DNA from: Chelonoidis abingdonii
Taxonomy: Eukaryota > Chordata > Testudines > Testudinidae
Reading direction: 5' to 3'
Assembly (NCBI RefSeq): GCF_003597395.2
Contig: NC_133771.1
Span: forward strand, 61,152,814-61,216,813
Length of the DNA stretch: 64,000 nt
Positions 35,871 through 46,899 of this stretch are shown here, piece after piece. The translations under genes were made by a program, and so were the position numbers. Under the pieces are notes generated by a model. The model was not told the DNA's origin. It saw only the letters and a list, made by a program, of their open reading frames with translations, and made no database searches. Positions within the stretch are counted from its first letter, which is position 1. Each line of letters begins with the position of its first letter.

Positions 35871-36990
35871 GTGACATTCCTTGTGCAGGGCACTTAGGCC
35901 AGAAGAAGACCTAGTCCTGTGTATTAGCCTATTTCTACTGGCCTGGAGTCCACCAGGAGTTCAAAGAATATTGTGCCTCCTGTCCTGAGTGCCAATTAGC
36001 TACCCCAAAGGTCCCCCTGATCCATTCCTCTATATCAAAACTTCTTGTGAGTGAATGGGAATGGATATTGTAGGCCCCCTGGGAAAGAGTGAAGCATGGC
36101 CATCAGCTCTTTCTTGCAGTTGTAAACTATAGCACCTGACATCCAGAGGCCATGCCATTATGTTCTGAGAAAAGGTGACAGAGGTCACCCTAGAGCTCAT
36201 GAAACTCTCTTCTGAAGTAGGGATCCCGTGAGAAATAGTGCTGGATCAGGAGGCCAACTTTACATTCCAGTTAATGCATGAGCTATACTCTCCATTGAAT
36301 ACCAAGTTGTCTATCATCCACAAAAAGATGGATTGCCTGAGAGATTCAACAAAAATCTAAAGATGGTGCTAAAAAAAATTGTATACTCTGATCCCAAGCA
36401 TTGGGACCAATTACTTTCTCCTCTTTTGTTTGTGATAGGGAGATACCACAAATTTCCACTGGGTTCTCTCTCTTTGATCTGTTATACAGGCAACGGCATC
36501 ACAGAATATTAGATCTCCTATGTGAGCGCTCAGAAGCAGAGGATCTAAAGGTAACCAATACAGCCCAGTAAGTTCTCCAGCCCAGGAAGCATCTCAAGAA
36601 GTTGGGAGATTTTGTTCATGAAAAGCTGTTGGTAGTCCAGCAAGTGCAAGGACAAACAAATAACCACTGTGCATGCCCATGGACTTTCCAGCTTAGAGGC
36701 TGAGTACTGCTACTACTCCCCAACATAGAATCCAAATTGCTAGCCAAATAGCAAGGGTCTTTTGAAGTGGTTTGCCAGGTTGGACCTGTAAACTACAAGG
36801 TCCACCTGCCCGGGAGGCAGAAGAAAACCTGTCTTTACCATGTGAACCTGTTGAAGTCTTGGAAAACCAGAGAAAAGATGTGCACCACTCCTTACCCACG
36901 GAATGGGGGCCTCAACACCCATTCACAAATGGAGCTGGGTGCCAAATTCCTACATGAACAAAGGGCCCAGGTCTTATAGTTTGTTGAAAC
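35871..36990 (+). pseudogene. Integrase, Gmr1-like gypsy element
   Basis: In shifted frames: 'IPCAGHLGQKK' (about 35876-35910) and 'SCPECQL' (about 35977) from the HHCC zinc domain; 'VLDQEANFTFQLMHELY' (about 36240-36290) with a catalytic-core aspartate; 'YQVVYHPQKDGLPERFNKNL' (about 36300-36360) with the core glutamate; then 'QVGPVNYKVHLPGRQKK' and 'YHVNLLKSWK' (about 36776-36866), the C-terminal domain. Integrase inserts the cDNA into the genome. It lies upstream of RT, unlike ordinary Ty3/gypsy. Many stops make it inactive. Confidence 0.8.
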
Positions 36991-37079
36991 TTTCCCCTAT
37001 GTAGTCTCCTCTGCACCTAGCTGGACCCAGCTGACACATCACCACTTCAAGACAGCTGATTAGAGAGAACCCTTACCCC

Positions 37080-39100
37080 TTTAACCTGGAAGATGTAGGC
37101 AACAGTCTGGGAGGAACTGCAGGCTATGTTGAACTTGGGGGTAGTTGAGGATCTCAAACTGACTAGTGAAGTCCCACTGTCTTTGACACACAACCTGGTG
37201 GACCAACGCATTTCTCTATAGACTTTTGAAAAGTGAGTGATATTTTGAACTTTGATGCATATCTGGTGACACAGGTGGACAAGTTATTGGAATGTTTAGA
37301 GTCTGCCAAGAATCTCATTATCTTAGATTCTACACAAGAGTATTGGCAGATCCCCTTGTCTCCTGGATCACAAGAAAAGACAGCCTGCTCAAAACCCTTT
37401 AAACTCTTTCACTTCTGGACATCCTTGAACTTTCACAAAGCAGCCACAATGTTACAAAGTTTAATGGACAAGGTGATCAGGCATCATCAGCAGTATGCTG
37501 CTGCAAATTTGGGCAATATAGTGATGTATAGCACCAGCAGGGATGACCATATATGACAAATTTGAGCCATTGGCTGAGGCAGGCCTCATACCCAATCCAG
37601 CAAAACGCAAGTTGGCCAGTCAAGAAGTTACTTACTGGGGTATAACGTGGGGGGAGGCCAACTTAGGCTTCTCACAAAACTAGGTGACTGGGCGACAAAA
37701 AGGCAGATGAAATTAAATGTTGATAAATGCAAAGTAATGCACATTGGAAAACATAATCCCAACTATACATATAAAATGATGGGGTCTAAATTAGCTGTAA
37801 CCACTCAAGAAAGAGATTTTGGAGTCATTGTGGATCATTCTCTGAAAACATCCACGCAATGTGCAGTGGCAGTCAAAAAAGCAAACAGAATGTTGGGAAT
37901 CATTAAGAAAAGGATAGATAAAAGACAGAAATATCATATTACATAAATATAAACACATGGTATGCCCACATCTTGAATACTGAGTGCTGATGTGGTCTCC
38001 CCATCTGAAAAAAGATATATTGAAATTGGAAAAGGTTCAGAAAAGGGCAACAAAAACGATTAGAGATATGAAACGGCTTCCATATGAGGGGAGATTAATC
38101 AGACTGGGAAAGAGTTCAGCTCAGAAAAGAGACAACTAAAGGGGGATATGATAGAGGTTTATAAAATCATGACTGGTGTGGAGAAAGTAAATAAGGAAGT
38201 GTTATTTACTCTTTCTCATAACAAAAGTACTAGGGGTCTCCAAATAAAATCAATAGGCAACAGGTTTAAAACAAACAAAAGGAAGCATTTTTTCCCACAC
38301 AACACACAGTCAGCATGTGGAACTCCTTGCCAGAGGATGTTGTGAAGGCCAAGACTATAACAGAGATCAAAAAAGATCTAGATAGGTCCATCAACGGCTA
38401 TTAGCCAGGATGCGCAGGGATGGTGTCTCTGGCCTCTGTTGGCCAGAAGCTGGGAATGGATGACAGGATGTGGGTCACCTGGTGATTACCTGTTCTGTTC
38501 ATTCCCTCTGGGGCACCTGGCACTGACCACTGTCAGAAGACAAGATACTGGACTTTTGGTCTGATCCAGTATGGCTGTTCTTCTGTTCTTTATGTAATTA
38601 GCAATGTGCAGGCATTATTGGCATGTCCCATCCCTCAAATGAAAAAACAGGTAAGATGCTTCTTTGTACTAGCTGATTATTACAGGTGGTCTCATTTTGC
38701 CACATTTGCAGCTCTTCCGACAGATCTAATAACAGGTGGTAGTCCAAAGAAGGTCCACTGGAACAACTGGAGAAGTCCTTTAATATCTAGAAAAACAGTT
38801 GGTCCAGGAAACTGTTCTCTTCAGCCCAGATTTTTCAAAGGAGTTCATTTTATAGATGGATTCTTCTGATGTTAGCCTGGCTACTGTACTGTTTCAAGAG
38901 GCGAATGGTGAGGAGCAACCTGTTCTGTACCTAAATAGGAAGCTGTTCTCCAGGGAGAAGGTCTATTCCATGATAGAAAAAGAGATTCTAGTAGTCAAAT
39001 GTACCATAGAATATCTTAGCTATTATTTACTGGGTAACGCCTTTTCCCTCATTACAGACAATATCCTCCTCTGGTGATTAAACACAATGAAGCAGAAACC
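37080..39100 (+). pseudogene. Reverse transcriptase and RNase H, Gmr1-like gypsy
   Basis: RT blocks: 'FDAYLVTQVDKLLECL' (about 37249-37296) and 'EYWQIPLSPGSQEKTA' (about 37338-37386). The catalytic Y-x-D-D block reads 'NLGNIVMYS' at 37506-37532, so both aspartates are lost. The frame is cut by a CR1 at about 37662 and resumes at 38604 with 'CPIPQMKKQVRCF' and 'LITGGSPKKVHW'. RNase H follows: 'VLFQEANGEEQPVLYLNRKL', 'SMIEKEILVVK' and 'LITDN' (38856-39077), with an acidic residue kept in each visible block. Nothing integrase-like follows. Confidence 0.85.
37662..38602 (+). mobile_element. CR1 LINE fragment inserted in the gypsy RT
   Basis: RT C-terminal CR1 text: 'KLNVDKCKVMHIGKHNPNYT' near 37710-37765, 'TTQERDFGVIVDHSLK' near 37800 and 'VAVKKANRMLGIIKK' near 37870; then 'MIEVYKIMTGVEKVNKEVLF' from 38148. 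A typical CR1 3' end follows, through 'ccctctggggcacctggcac' to 'gtatggctgttcttctgttc' at about 38600. It is 5' truncated, as is common for CR1. The open frame at 37647 starts with nine codons of the gypsy RT and runs into CR1, so it is a chance chimera. Confidence 0.88.
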
Positions 39101-39194
39101 TATGTATTAAGCAGTGGTACTTAGTTCTCCAGCTCTATAATTTTAGAGCACAACATCTGACTGGAGCAAAACACAGAAATGTGGACTTCTTTCC

Positions 39195-39720
39195 CCAGGC
39201 AGTGGGGGGGTCAGGATCAGATGGTGGGATCCTGAGCTCTGTCTTGAGAGATGGTGTATCTGATGGGGCAGAGCCCCATCCAAGTCAGGAAGGGTTAAAG
39301 AGAGACTCTGAACACATTCAGCCCCAATCCCATGCACCTGTGAGGCCTGTCACAGGTGGGTCCATAAAAGGGAAGATCATTGCTCATTGCGGGAAAGCGC
39401 TCTGAATAAGCAGAACTGTAACAAGATTTCCGTAGACCCTGGAAGCAGGGGTGACTGAGAAGGAAAATGGCTTGGGAGTCTTGGCTGCCTAACCGCTCCC
39501 AGATAGTAGAATGGCTGGTACTTTTCTCTTCCCCCACACCCATTTGGCTTCCTGAAGGCCTAAGACTTTGCTTTATGTGTGCTGCAGCTGCATATGGACT
39601 CTTTGGCTTGGATTGTTTTGACCCCCCTCTTCTCCCCATAATGGGACAGATGCCCTGAATAGCACAAGAGGGTCGGACCCTAGTCCTTAAGACAGGAATT
39701 AACCTCCTCCCCCTAGGGAG
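39195..39720 (+). repeat. Possible 3' polypurine tract and LTR of the Gmr1-like element
   Basis: A run of seven G at about 39204-39210 follows RNase H by about 130 bp, the position expected for a polypurine tract. The next 500 bp is distinct GC-balanced sequence that could be a 3' LTR, but no matching 5' copy or TG...CA end was found. Confidence 0.3.
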
Positions 39721-40295
39721 ATAAAGAAGTGATAGCCTAATGCACTGCCTCTACAGGGTATCGTAAATCCCTTTTGTGCCACACTTGCTCCTGTTCTGAG
39801 GATCTGGCCCTTGGAGCCAAGAATTCTGAATGCTATTCCTAGCTCTGTTGACTAGCACCATTACCTTTTGCAAGTCACATAAAGTTCAGTGTCTGCATTG
39901 GCCTACCTGTAAAACAAGCATCATAACATTTGTGTTACAGAAGCTTTGTGGGGCTTATAGCACGAATCTTGGTATAGGACTTTGAAAACATCTAATGTTC
40001 TATGTATTGCTATTTCTATTTCCAGGAAGACCTAGAATAACTTCAGATCTTGACTACTAGGTGATATTAGAAAGAAACATACATACAGAGTAGCAAAACT
40101 GAAATAGTAAATCCTGTATTGAATTGGCTTTGGGCATTCATAGGAAGACTATGAACAGGAAGGAGAAGTTTTGTCTCCTCCTTTAGTGCCTGGGGAGCTA
40201 GGGACCTACACAACATGGGATGGCAAAGTGATTATTGCATTTCCAAGGCCTGTGACAATACCTCCACACATGGAAAGGACTCCTTTGAAGTTGAA
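39721..40295. other. Unassigned sequence
   Basis: No repeat or domain recognised. Confidence 0.4.
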
Positions 40296-40474
40296 GGGAG
40301 GGATATCTCAGTGGTTTGAGCCATAGCCTGCTAAACCCAGGGTTGTGAACTCAGTCCTTGAGGGGGGCCATAGGGATCTTGGGCAAAAATCTGTCTGGGG
40401 ATTGGCCCTGCTTTGAGCAGGGGGTTGGACTAGATAACCTTCTGAGGTCCCTTCCAACCCTGATAATCTATGAA
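40296..40474 (+). mobile_element. tRNA-derived SINE (cryptodiran turtle type)
   Basis: The head 'gggagggatatctcagtgg' contains a box A-like promoter and 'gttgtgaactcagtcctt' a degenerate box B, from a tRNA-Lys-like gene. The tail 'gagcagggggttggactaga' to 'ccaaccctgataatctatga' is shared with CR1 3' ends, so CR1 machinery can mobilise it. This head-tail combination is the main clue to a cryptodiran turtle. Confidence 0.88.
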
Positions 40475-41519
40475 ATGCCAAAAGGGGTAACACCAAAGTA
40501 GTGAAAAAAATAAAAAAAACCCTACTGATTTTGCCAGAGACTTAAATGGCTTCTCTAAGCTCTGTAAAAGTATCAACACACACAAGGCACTGAAAGTGGT
40601 GAGCACTGAACATGGATTTATAGTACTGTTTTAAAAATGGCAAACCCTCTTACTATTATGAATAGCCCACATCAGTGGAAAGTTTGAATGCTTCTGAGCA
40701 TCTTAAATGTAACCAGTCTGTACTTGTGATTAGCATCATGGTACATCTAATTCATAGTTACTTTCTTTGCCATGAGAGCATAGAAACAACTTACAAGCTA
40801 TCTATTATCAGCCAAAGAGAAATTTCAGATGGGCTACTTGAGGAATTTCAATGAGCGCATGAAACTAATGCCCTGAAGGTGTTCACTTATTATGTATATT
40901 TGTGTAGAAGTCAAGGCCTTTGTTAATCAAAATTAAAACCAAGGTCAACTGACCACTCATATTATTTAAGAATAGTTCAGCCCATTTCAGTCCAGCATTA
41001 TACTTGGTTATATTAGCTACAAAATATCATTTTCATTTATAAGAATCAATATATCTGCATCTATTGTTTCCATACTTAACCATCTGCAAATCTCTAATTT
41101 TTATTCCTTGAATTGTACATTACCGTATGGACATAATAATAATGAAGACAATATGTTATGGTGTCATTTATGCTTTAGGTTTTCCTGAACTGAAATTCAT
41201 TAATACCATTAGGGTTCCAGATAAGCTCAAATATTCTTAACCTATGAAATCCGAGTATGTTTAGTGTGTTAAGAATTTTTTCTTAGCCTTTGCTTCAGTC
41301 TCATTGATAATAATCTTAAGAAGTCCATTTTCTACTCCATACAAATGAACTGTATCTGAACTTGATTCTTCTTCCCATCTACCAAGCCCACGCTCCCTCC
41401 CTCCGTCCCAATTCCAGTAAGCATTCTGATCTCATTACACTGCTCACCCCCTGCTCTGACCCCTGTAAGCAAATAAGAGCCCTTATCATAAAAGGTAACA
41501 GACTGACCACAGTGGAGTT
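40475..41519. other. AT-rich unassigned sequence
   Basis: No repeat boundary or coding domain seen. Confidence 0.45.
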
Positions 41520-41621
41520 TGCAGTGTTGTTGCAGCTGTTTTGGTCCCGGATATTAGAAAGACAAGGTGTGTGAGGTAATGCCTTTTATTGGACCAAATT
41601 GTGTTGGTGAGAGAGATAAGC

Positions 41622-41650
41622 TTTCGAGCTTACACAGAACTCTTCTTCAG
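41622..41650 (-). ncRNA. Hammerhead-like core, best-kept copy
   Basis: On the minus strand: CTGAAGA (41650-41644) matches CUGANGA exactly, then a hairpin GAGTT/AGCTC with a 7-base loop, then GAAA (41625-41622), then GCTTAT that could form a minimal helix III before CTC. Both invariant core strings are intact. Whether helix I forms is not clear. Confidence 0.45.
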
Positions 41651-41911
41651 GTCTGGGAAATGTACTCAGAGTGTCACAGCTAAATACAAGATGGAATAGA
41701 TTAACATAAGTAGTTAACACATAGTTCAAGGGACCATTCAAGGTGAAGTGGCCCATTAACACCCCTCCAGTTATAGGGGGGAAAGGAAAGGAGGTTAAGT
41801 ATTTATGCTAAACAATCTGTTCCACCTTGTATTTAGCTGTGACACTCTATGTACATTTCTCAGACCTGAAGAAGAGCTCTGTGTAAGCTCAAAAGCTTGT
41901 CTCTCACCAGA

Positions 41912-42225
41912 CAGGGCTGGCTCTAGCCGTTTTGCTACCCCAAGCACAGCGGCACACCACGGGGGGCGCTCTGCCACTCGCTGGTCCCGCGGCTCCAGTG
42001 GATCTCCCTGCGGAGGGTCCGCTGGTCCTGCGGATCCGGTGGACCTCCCGCAGGCGTGCCTGCGGATGCTCCACCGGAGTCGCGGGACCAGCAGACCCTC
42101 CTCAGGGACACCTGCGGGAGGTCCACCGGAGCCGCCTGCCACCCTCCTGGCAACCGGCAGAGCGCACCCCGCGGCATGCCGCCCCAAGCACGCAGTTGGA
42201 GTGTTGGTGCCTTGAGCCGACCCTG
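41912..42225. mobile_element. hAT foldback element, copy 3
   Basis: Termini CAGGGCTGGCTCTAG and GAGCCGACCCTG are inverted repeats with CAGGG ends. The 8-bp flanks TCACCAGA (41904-41911) and TCACCAAC (42226-42233) match at 6 of 8. Removing it rejoins the PLE 'ctcaccaacacaatttggtc' sequence. The GC-rich palindromic interior gives mirrored open frames up to 218 residues on + and 146 on -, none with a known domain. Confidence 0.85.
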
Positions 42226-42630
42226 TCACCAACACAATTTGGTCCAGTAAAACTTAGGCCATGTCTACATTTGCTATTTAAAGTGCAAAATGTCCTTTTT
42301 TTGCACAAAAAGTGGGCGTGTCTAAACTTGTTAATGACTTTTTGCAGTGAAACTCAGAAGTTTCACTACCAAAAGAAAACCATTTTCACAAGAGGCATAC
42401 AGCTCTTTCCGCTGTTCTTTTTGCATTGTTGTGAAAGTGAAGACACATTCTTCCTGTATAAACACCTTCTGGCCTCTGGAGGATATCCCACAGTTCCAAA
42501 AGTGACCATTCTGGCCAACACCTTCGCTGCTCTGATGCCAGGTAAATGGATGTCCTCCCATCCCCCTATAAAGCCCCGGGAAGTCTGAAACTCCCTTTCC
42601 TATTATCAGTGCTCTTCTGCCCAGGTGACC

Positions 42631-43160
42631 ATGGCTTCTCCATGTAGCAAACGATCCCCTGCTTGGAGCAGTGCCGAGCTACTGGACTGATCAGTGTTTG
42701 GGGAGAGGAGGCTGTGCAGTGCCAGCTGTGTTCCAGCCATAAGAATTTCAATACTTACAAGCACACTGCATGTAGCTTGTAGGAGAAGGGGCGTATCAGG
42801 GACACCCTGTGGTGCAGAGCAAAGATGAAGGAGCTGAGGAACACATACCACAAGGTGAGGGAGGCAAACCATTGGTCTGGTGCTGCACCCCAAAGCTGCT
42901 GTTTTTACAGTGTGTTGGATGCAACCTAAGTGGTGACCTCACCTCCACTGCAAAGAGCCTAGTGGATACTTCTTCATGTCTGGAGGCAGTAGAAAGTGGT
43001 CCTCACCAGGAGGGGGAGGTCATAGATGAAGAGGAGGAGGCTGAGGAAGCTGTGGAGAACGTTGCTGCGTGCATTCGGGACCCCTTCTCTGCTCTGGAGG
43101 TGGGTAGCCAGTGTGAGCAGCCACTGTCTGCTGCGGCAGAAGCAGAAGAGCAGAGCTCTG
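42631..43160 (+). pseudogene. Harbinger Myb/SANT-like accessory protein, exon 1
   Basis: From ATG at 42631 the frame reads 'MASPCSKRSPAWSSAELLD', the start of a Myb/SANT-like DNA-binding region, then shifts to 'ISVWGEEAVQCQLCSSHKNF' and 'MKELRNTYHKVREANHWSGA'. It ends in an acidic stretch 'GEVIDEEEEAEEAVE' (about 43014-43058). In Harbingers this partner binds transposon ends and brings transposase into the nucleus. A splice donor GTAAGT at 43161 ends the exon; the acceptor is at 53977. A stop after LLD and at least two frameshifts make it a pseudogene. Confidence 0.7.
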
Positions 43161-43418
43161 GTAAGTTGCTTTGCTTTGACAATGCATAAAGCAGATTGAG
43201 GGCACAGAAAAGTACTACAGTGGCTGTGTTTGTGTGTTGGGTGCCCTCCCTTAATACTATCCCTTTTCCAAATGAGTGCATGCAATAAACCCTCTAACCC
43301 TACATGTCCTCACCATTGCTGGGTTGTTGTGCACCATGGGTGCTTGACTTTTGTCACCAAAACAGTGATTTCTTAGCAGTGGTGTATTTCAATGTACACA
43401 GTGATTCCTGTATGTATG

Positions 43419-44297
43419 TGTCAAGGTTTTTTCCCCACTTTGAACTTTAGGGTTCAAGAAGTGGGGACCTGCACGATCACTTTTAAGCTTAAATACTAGC
43501 TTAAATCTGGTATGCTGCCACCAGTCAGACGTCTGTGTCTGGCACATCTTCTGTTCCCCCAAAACCTTCCCTGGGGAACCCAAGACACAAATCCCTTGGG
43601 TCTTAAAACAAGGAGAAATTAACCATCCCCCTCTTTTTCCCCCCAGACTCTCCCCTCCCTGGGTTGCCTTGAGAGGCTTACACTGATCCAAACTCCTTGG
43701 ATCTTAAAACAAAGAAGAATTAACCACCCCGTCTCCTTTTCTCCCCACCAATCCCTGGTGAGTTCAGACTCAATCCCTTGGATTCTATAACAAGGAAAAA
43801 TCAATCAGGTTCTTAAAAAGAAAGCTTTTAATTAAAGAAAGAAAAGGTAAAAATTATCTCTGTAAAATCAGGATGGAAAATGCTTTACAGGGTAGTCAGA
43901 TTCATATAAACTAGAGGGACTCCCCCCACCTCCCAGCCTGAGATTCAAAGTTACAGCAAACAGAGGTAAAAATCCTTCCAGCAAAAAGACACATTTACAA
44001 GTTAAGAAAACAAACATAAGACTAATCCAGCTTGCCTGGCTATTACTTACTATTTTGAAACCTGAGAGACTGATTCAGAAAGATTTGGAGAACCTGGAAT
44101 GATGTCCCGTTCCTCTCAGTCCCGAGAGCGAACAACCAACAACAACAAACAGCACAAACAAAGACTTGTCTCCACCAAGATTTGAAAGTATCTTGTCCCC
44201 CTCTTGGTCCTCTGGTCAGGTGTCAGCCAGGTTTACTGAGCTTCTTAACCCTTTAGAGGTAAAAGAGACATTAACCCTTAACCATCTGTTTATGACA
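43419..44297 (-). repeat. Outer gypsy LTR (3' on the minus strand)
   Basis: The 879-bp LTR is close to the solo LTR at 30523. A purine tract on the minus strand (GAGATTTGGGGGGG, 44311-44298) abuts its start, which fixes minus orientation and identifies it as the 3' LTR. Positions 43988-44297 align without gaps to 53630-53939. Confidence 0.9.
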
Positions 44298-45110
44298 CCC
44301 CCCCCAAATCTCAGACAGTGTAGAACCACACTGGTGGTGATTTCTTCCTAGAACTTTAGAATAAACAGATTAATAAAACACATGCACCTTTACATATATT
44401 ACTAATTATGTAAAACTACAAGACTTTTCACATTTTAAGGACAATTTTTAACCAGTTGATTCTGGGAAACTTTCACGGGAGAGCGCATCAGCTACTTTGT
44501 TAGAAGCTCCTGAAATGTGTTGAATTTCAAAATGAAAATCTTGGAGAGCTAAACTCCATCGAAGCAGTTTTTTGTTGTTTCCCTTGGCAGTATGAAGCCA
44601 CTTTAGCACTCTGTTTTGGCCTCTTTAAGTTTTTAGCCTTAACGTTGAGTGCCTGCCTGTTGCACTGAGGTGGTGCTCAAGAGCGTGTGTTACCAGGCGT
44701 TTGCCCAGGAATCAGAAAAAAATGGCCACCTCATCGAGCGTAGGGCACTGTATATCTCCCAATCCTGCTAGGGAGATCGGTCTACAAAGTCTTTGGAAAA
44801 AGGTGGCGGTGCATTTCGCACAGCTGAAGGAAGCACATCAAATTCATACACCCCTGCATGGGTTGATGAAGGCTGACCTTTCCTTGAGGAGTCATCTAGC
44901 GGTACTTGCCAGTACCCCTTGGTTAAGTCTATGTAGAGATGACACTGGCTTGTGCCCAATTTCTCCAATAGCTCATCGGCTGCGTGGCATTGGAGAGTTT
45001 TCGGACGAGTTACAGCATTTAGCTACCGTAGTCCATGCAAAAGCGATATTTCCCCATCTGTTGGAAGTACTAGAACCATAGAGATGCCCTGCAGTAGAGG
45101 GCGATTTATA
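44298..45110 (-). pseudogene. Gypsy pol fragments, minus strand (RT and RNase H end)
   Basis: Going leftward, RT appears first: 'YRFCMDYGS' (about 45040) and 'IDLTKGYWQVPLDDSSRKGQ' (about 44930-44875), then a poorly preserved 100 bp, then the RNase H end 'SMEFSSPRFSF' and 'ALP*KFPRIN' near 44570-44450, and the purine tract. The RT palm C-terminus and most of RNase H are deleted. RNase H is the last domain, about 150 bp before the LTR, so integrase must lie upstream if present, as in Gmr1-like elements. Confidence 0.75.
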
Positions 45111-46899
45111 CCATCTGTAGCATGTTTTGGGATCTCCCTCCGACAGCAGCTTGGCATGTGGAGACCACTCGACTAGGGTGGGTTCTAATTGGATTGAGCA
45201 TTATCTGTGTCAAATGAGTGGTATGCCGTCAGTCCGTCCTGGGGTGGTGAGAACAATGAGGTAAGCTGAGTGCAGCATGTGCGTATGTGGTGTAGTGGTG
45301 TGTCTGTGTGGTTGCACGCTCGCAGACATCAGGTTGTGGGAGTGGTAGGGTCACCTTGGCTCCATCCACCGCTACTTTTCCTTACGTAGATAGAACCTTC
45401 AGCACTCAGCATCATACTTCCATGAAGCATGAATAAACTGACAACTTATTCTCTGGAAAAAAGGAGAGAATTAACAGGGTACACTTTAGGCATTTAGGGT
45501 GGAGATGGGAATGCTATGAGATATTTACAGCCCAGGCCTCTTGGAACCAGTGTGTGTGTGTGGTGGTGTGTGTTCCGGTTGTGTGTTGTGGGTGGGGGGT
45601 GTGTGTGTGTGTGTGTGTTGTTGTGTGGGGTGTGTGTGTGTTGTGTGTGTGGGTGTGTTCGAGTAAGGGGTGTGTGGTGTGTGGAAAGTGGCCGCTTTTC
45701 TCGCGATGTGAGTGTGCGTGCTTCCACTAGGCCTGTTGCGCCTTCAAGACCTAACTGGTCTCCCTACCATTGAAGGACGCTCTCTGTATCGTTTATCATG
45801 CCAGGCTTTTTCTCTTCCTGAGCATTCTTTAGGTTTTCTTTAGCAAGGGCTAAAGAATGTCGGAGGTGCTTTGTAGGTGCGTTACAAAGTCTAGAAATGT
45901 TAGTTCCTGCGAGAGCGTAAACCCCTCACATTGCTGCTTTCACAGCCGTAACTGGCCCTTCAACCTCGTGACAGTACCACAAGTTCAATGGTGAAAACCC
46001 TTAAATGGGATGTGTACAGCCCGTAGGGCACAAAGCAACTGCCTGCTAACACTACGGTCCCAATGTGGATGTGCTTTCATTACGATTTATGTATCATGCC
46101 CCCAAGTCCATTAAACCTTATCACCAGGCCATTGATGTTGATGGTACGGTAAGGGGTGGCAACCAGTGATTCACCCATGAGCTTCCCCAGATTTTCATGC
46201 AGTCTGCCACGGAAATCTAGTTCCTGATCTGTCAGGCATGTCGGCAGGGCCACCATACCCTGGCAAAAATGTCTGCTAAGCCTGGCACCACAGTTTTAGC
46301 CTGGTGTTGCCTTTAGTACTGCTTCGGCCCATCGCAGGTAGCAAAGTCCACCGAAAGTCAGTAGTGTACCTGCTTCCCTCTGGGTCTTGGGAAGGACCAG
46401 AATATCCACAGCTACTCGCTGAAATGGGACCTCAATTATAGGAGTCGGCTGGAGGAGGGGCTTGACCTGGTCTGGCGGGCTTTCCCACTCTTATGGCACC
46501 CTCACAAGACCGACATAATTAGCAACATCCTGCCCATCCCTCCAGTGGAAGACTTCCCCAACTGTCTATGTTCTGTTCACCCAGAATGGCACTGGGATAT
46601 CGTGGCTAAGCTTAAGAGCTTTCCTGGTCACCTTAACGTGAACTAAATCAACTGTTTTTAGGAGCCATTCTTCCTTGGTGTTTCACCAGAACGCCACGAG
46701 GTTACGGCATTACATAGACATTCCCATTCCCCCTGCACAACTAAGTTACCATGAATTAATCTCTCAAGCTTTTATAATTCCAGAGACTTAAAGGTTGTCC
46801 GTTAGCGCCAGGAGAAGATAGCTGAGTGGCCTGAAGGTGTCTACTACAAAGGAAAAATGACGGTGGCATGGAAGAGGTGACCCTCTCCACAACCTTAGG
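45111..46899. other. Low-complexity and unassigned sequence in the composite
   Basis: 45550-45690 is an irregular GT-rich tract. The remainder shows no reliable frame; short retroelement-like words appear in many frames. It lies between the two inverted pol copies, where integrase sequence might be expected, but none is convincing. Confidence 0.4.

Larger units (their letters stand above)
41520..42252. mobile_element. PLE-type foldback element, split by a hAT insertion
   Basis: The left arm (about 41523-41660: 'gttgcagctgttttggtccc', 'gagagagataagctttcgag', 'cttcttcag') is the inverse of the right arm (about 41860-41911 and 42226-42250: 'cagacctgaagaagagctct', 'aaaagcttgtctctcacca', 'caacacaatttggtcca'). 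A single-copy middle resembles 26456-26520. The hAT element at 41912 splits the right arm. No coding sequence; the Harbinger end follows at once. Confidence 0.7.

Noticed and set aside
37647..37946. A single 99-residue open frame as one protein
   Set aside because: Its first codons are gypsy RT and the rest is CR1 RT; it is a fusion made by insertion.
41795..42588. Open frame of 218 residues on + and 146 on - over the third hAT copy
   Set aside because: They run through a transposon palindrome into PLE and Harbinger sequence, so they cannot be one gene.
45494..45773. Cys/Val-rich and His/Thr-rich open frames
   Set aside because: They are translations of an irregular GT/CA-rich low-complexity tract.
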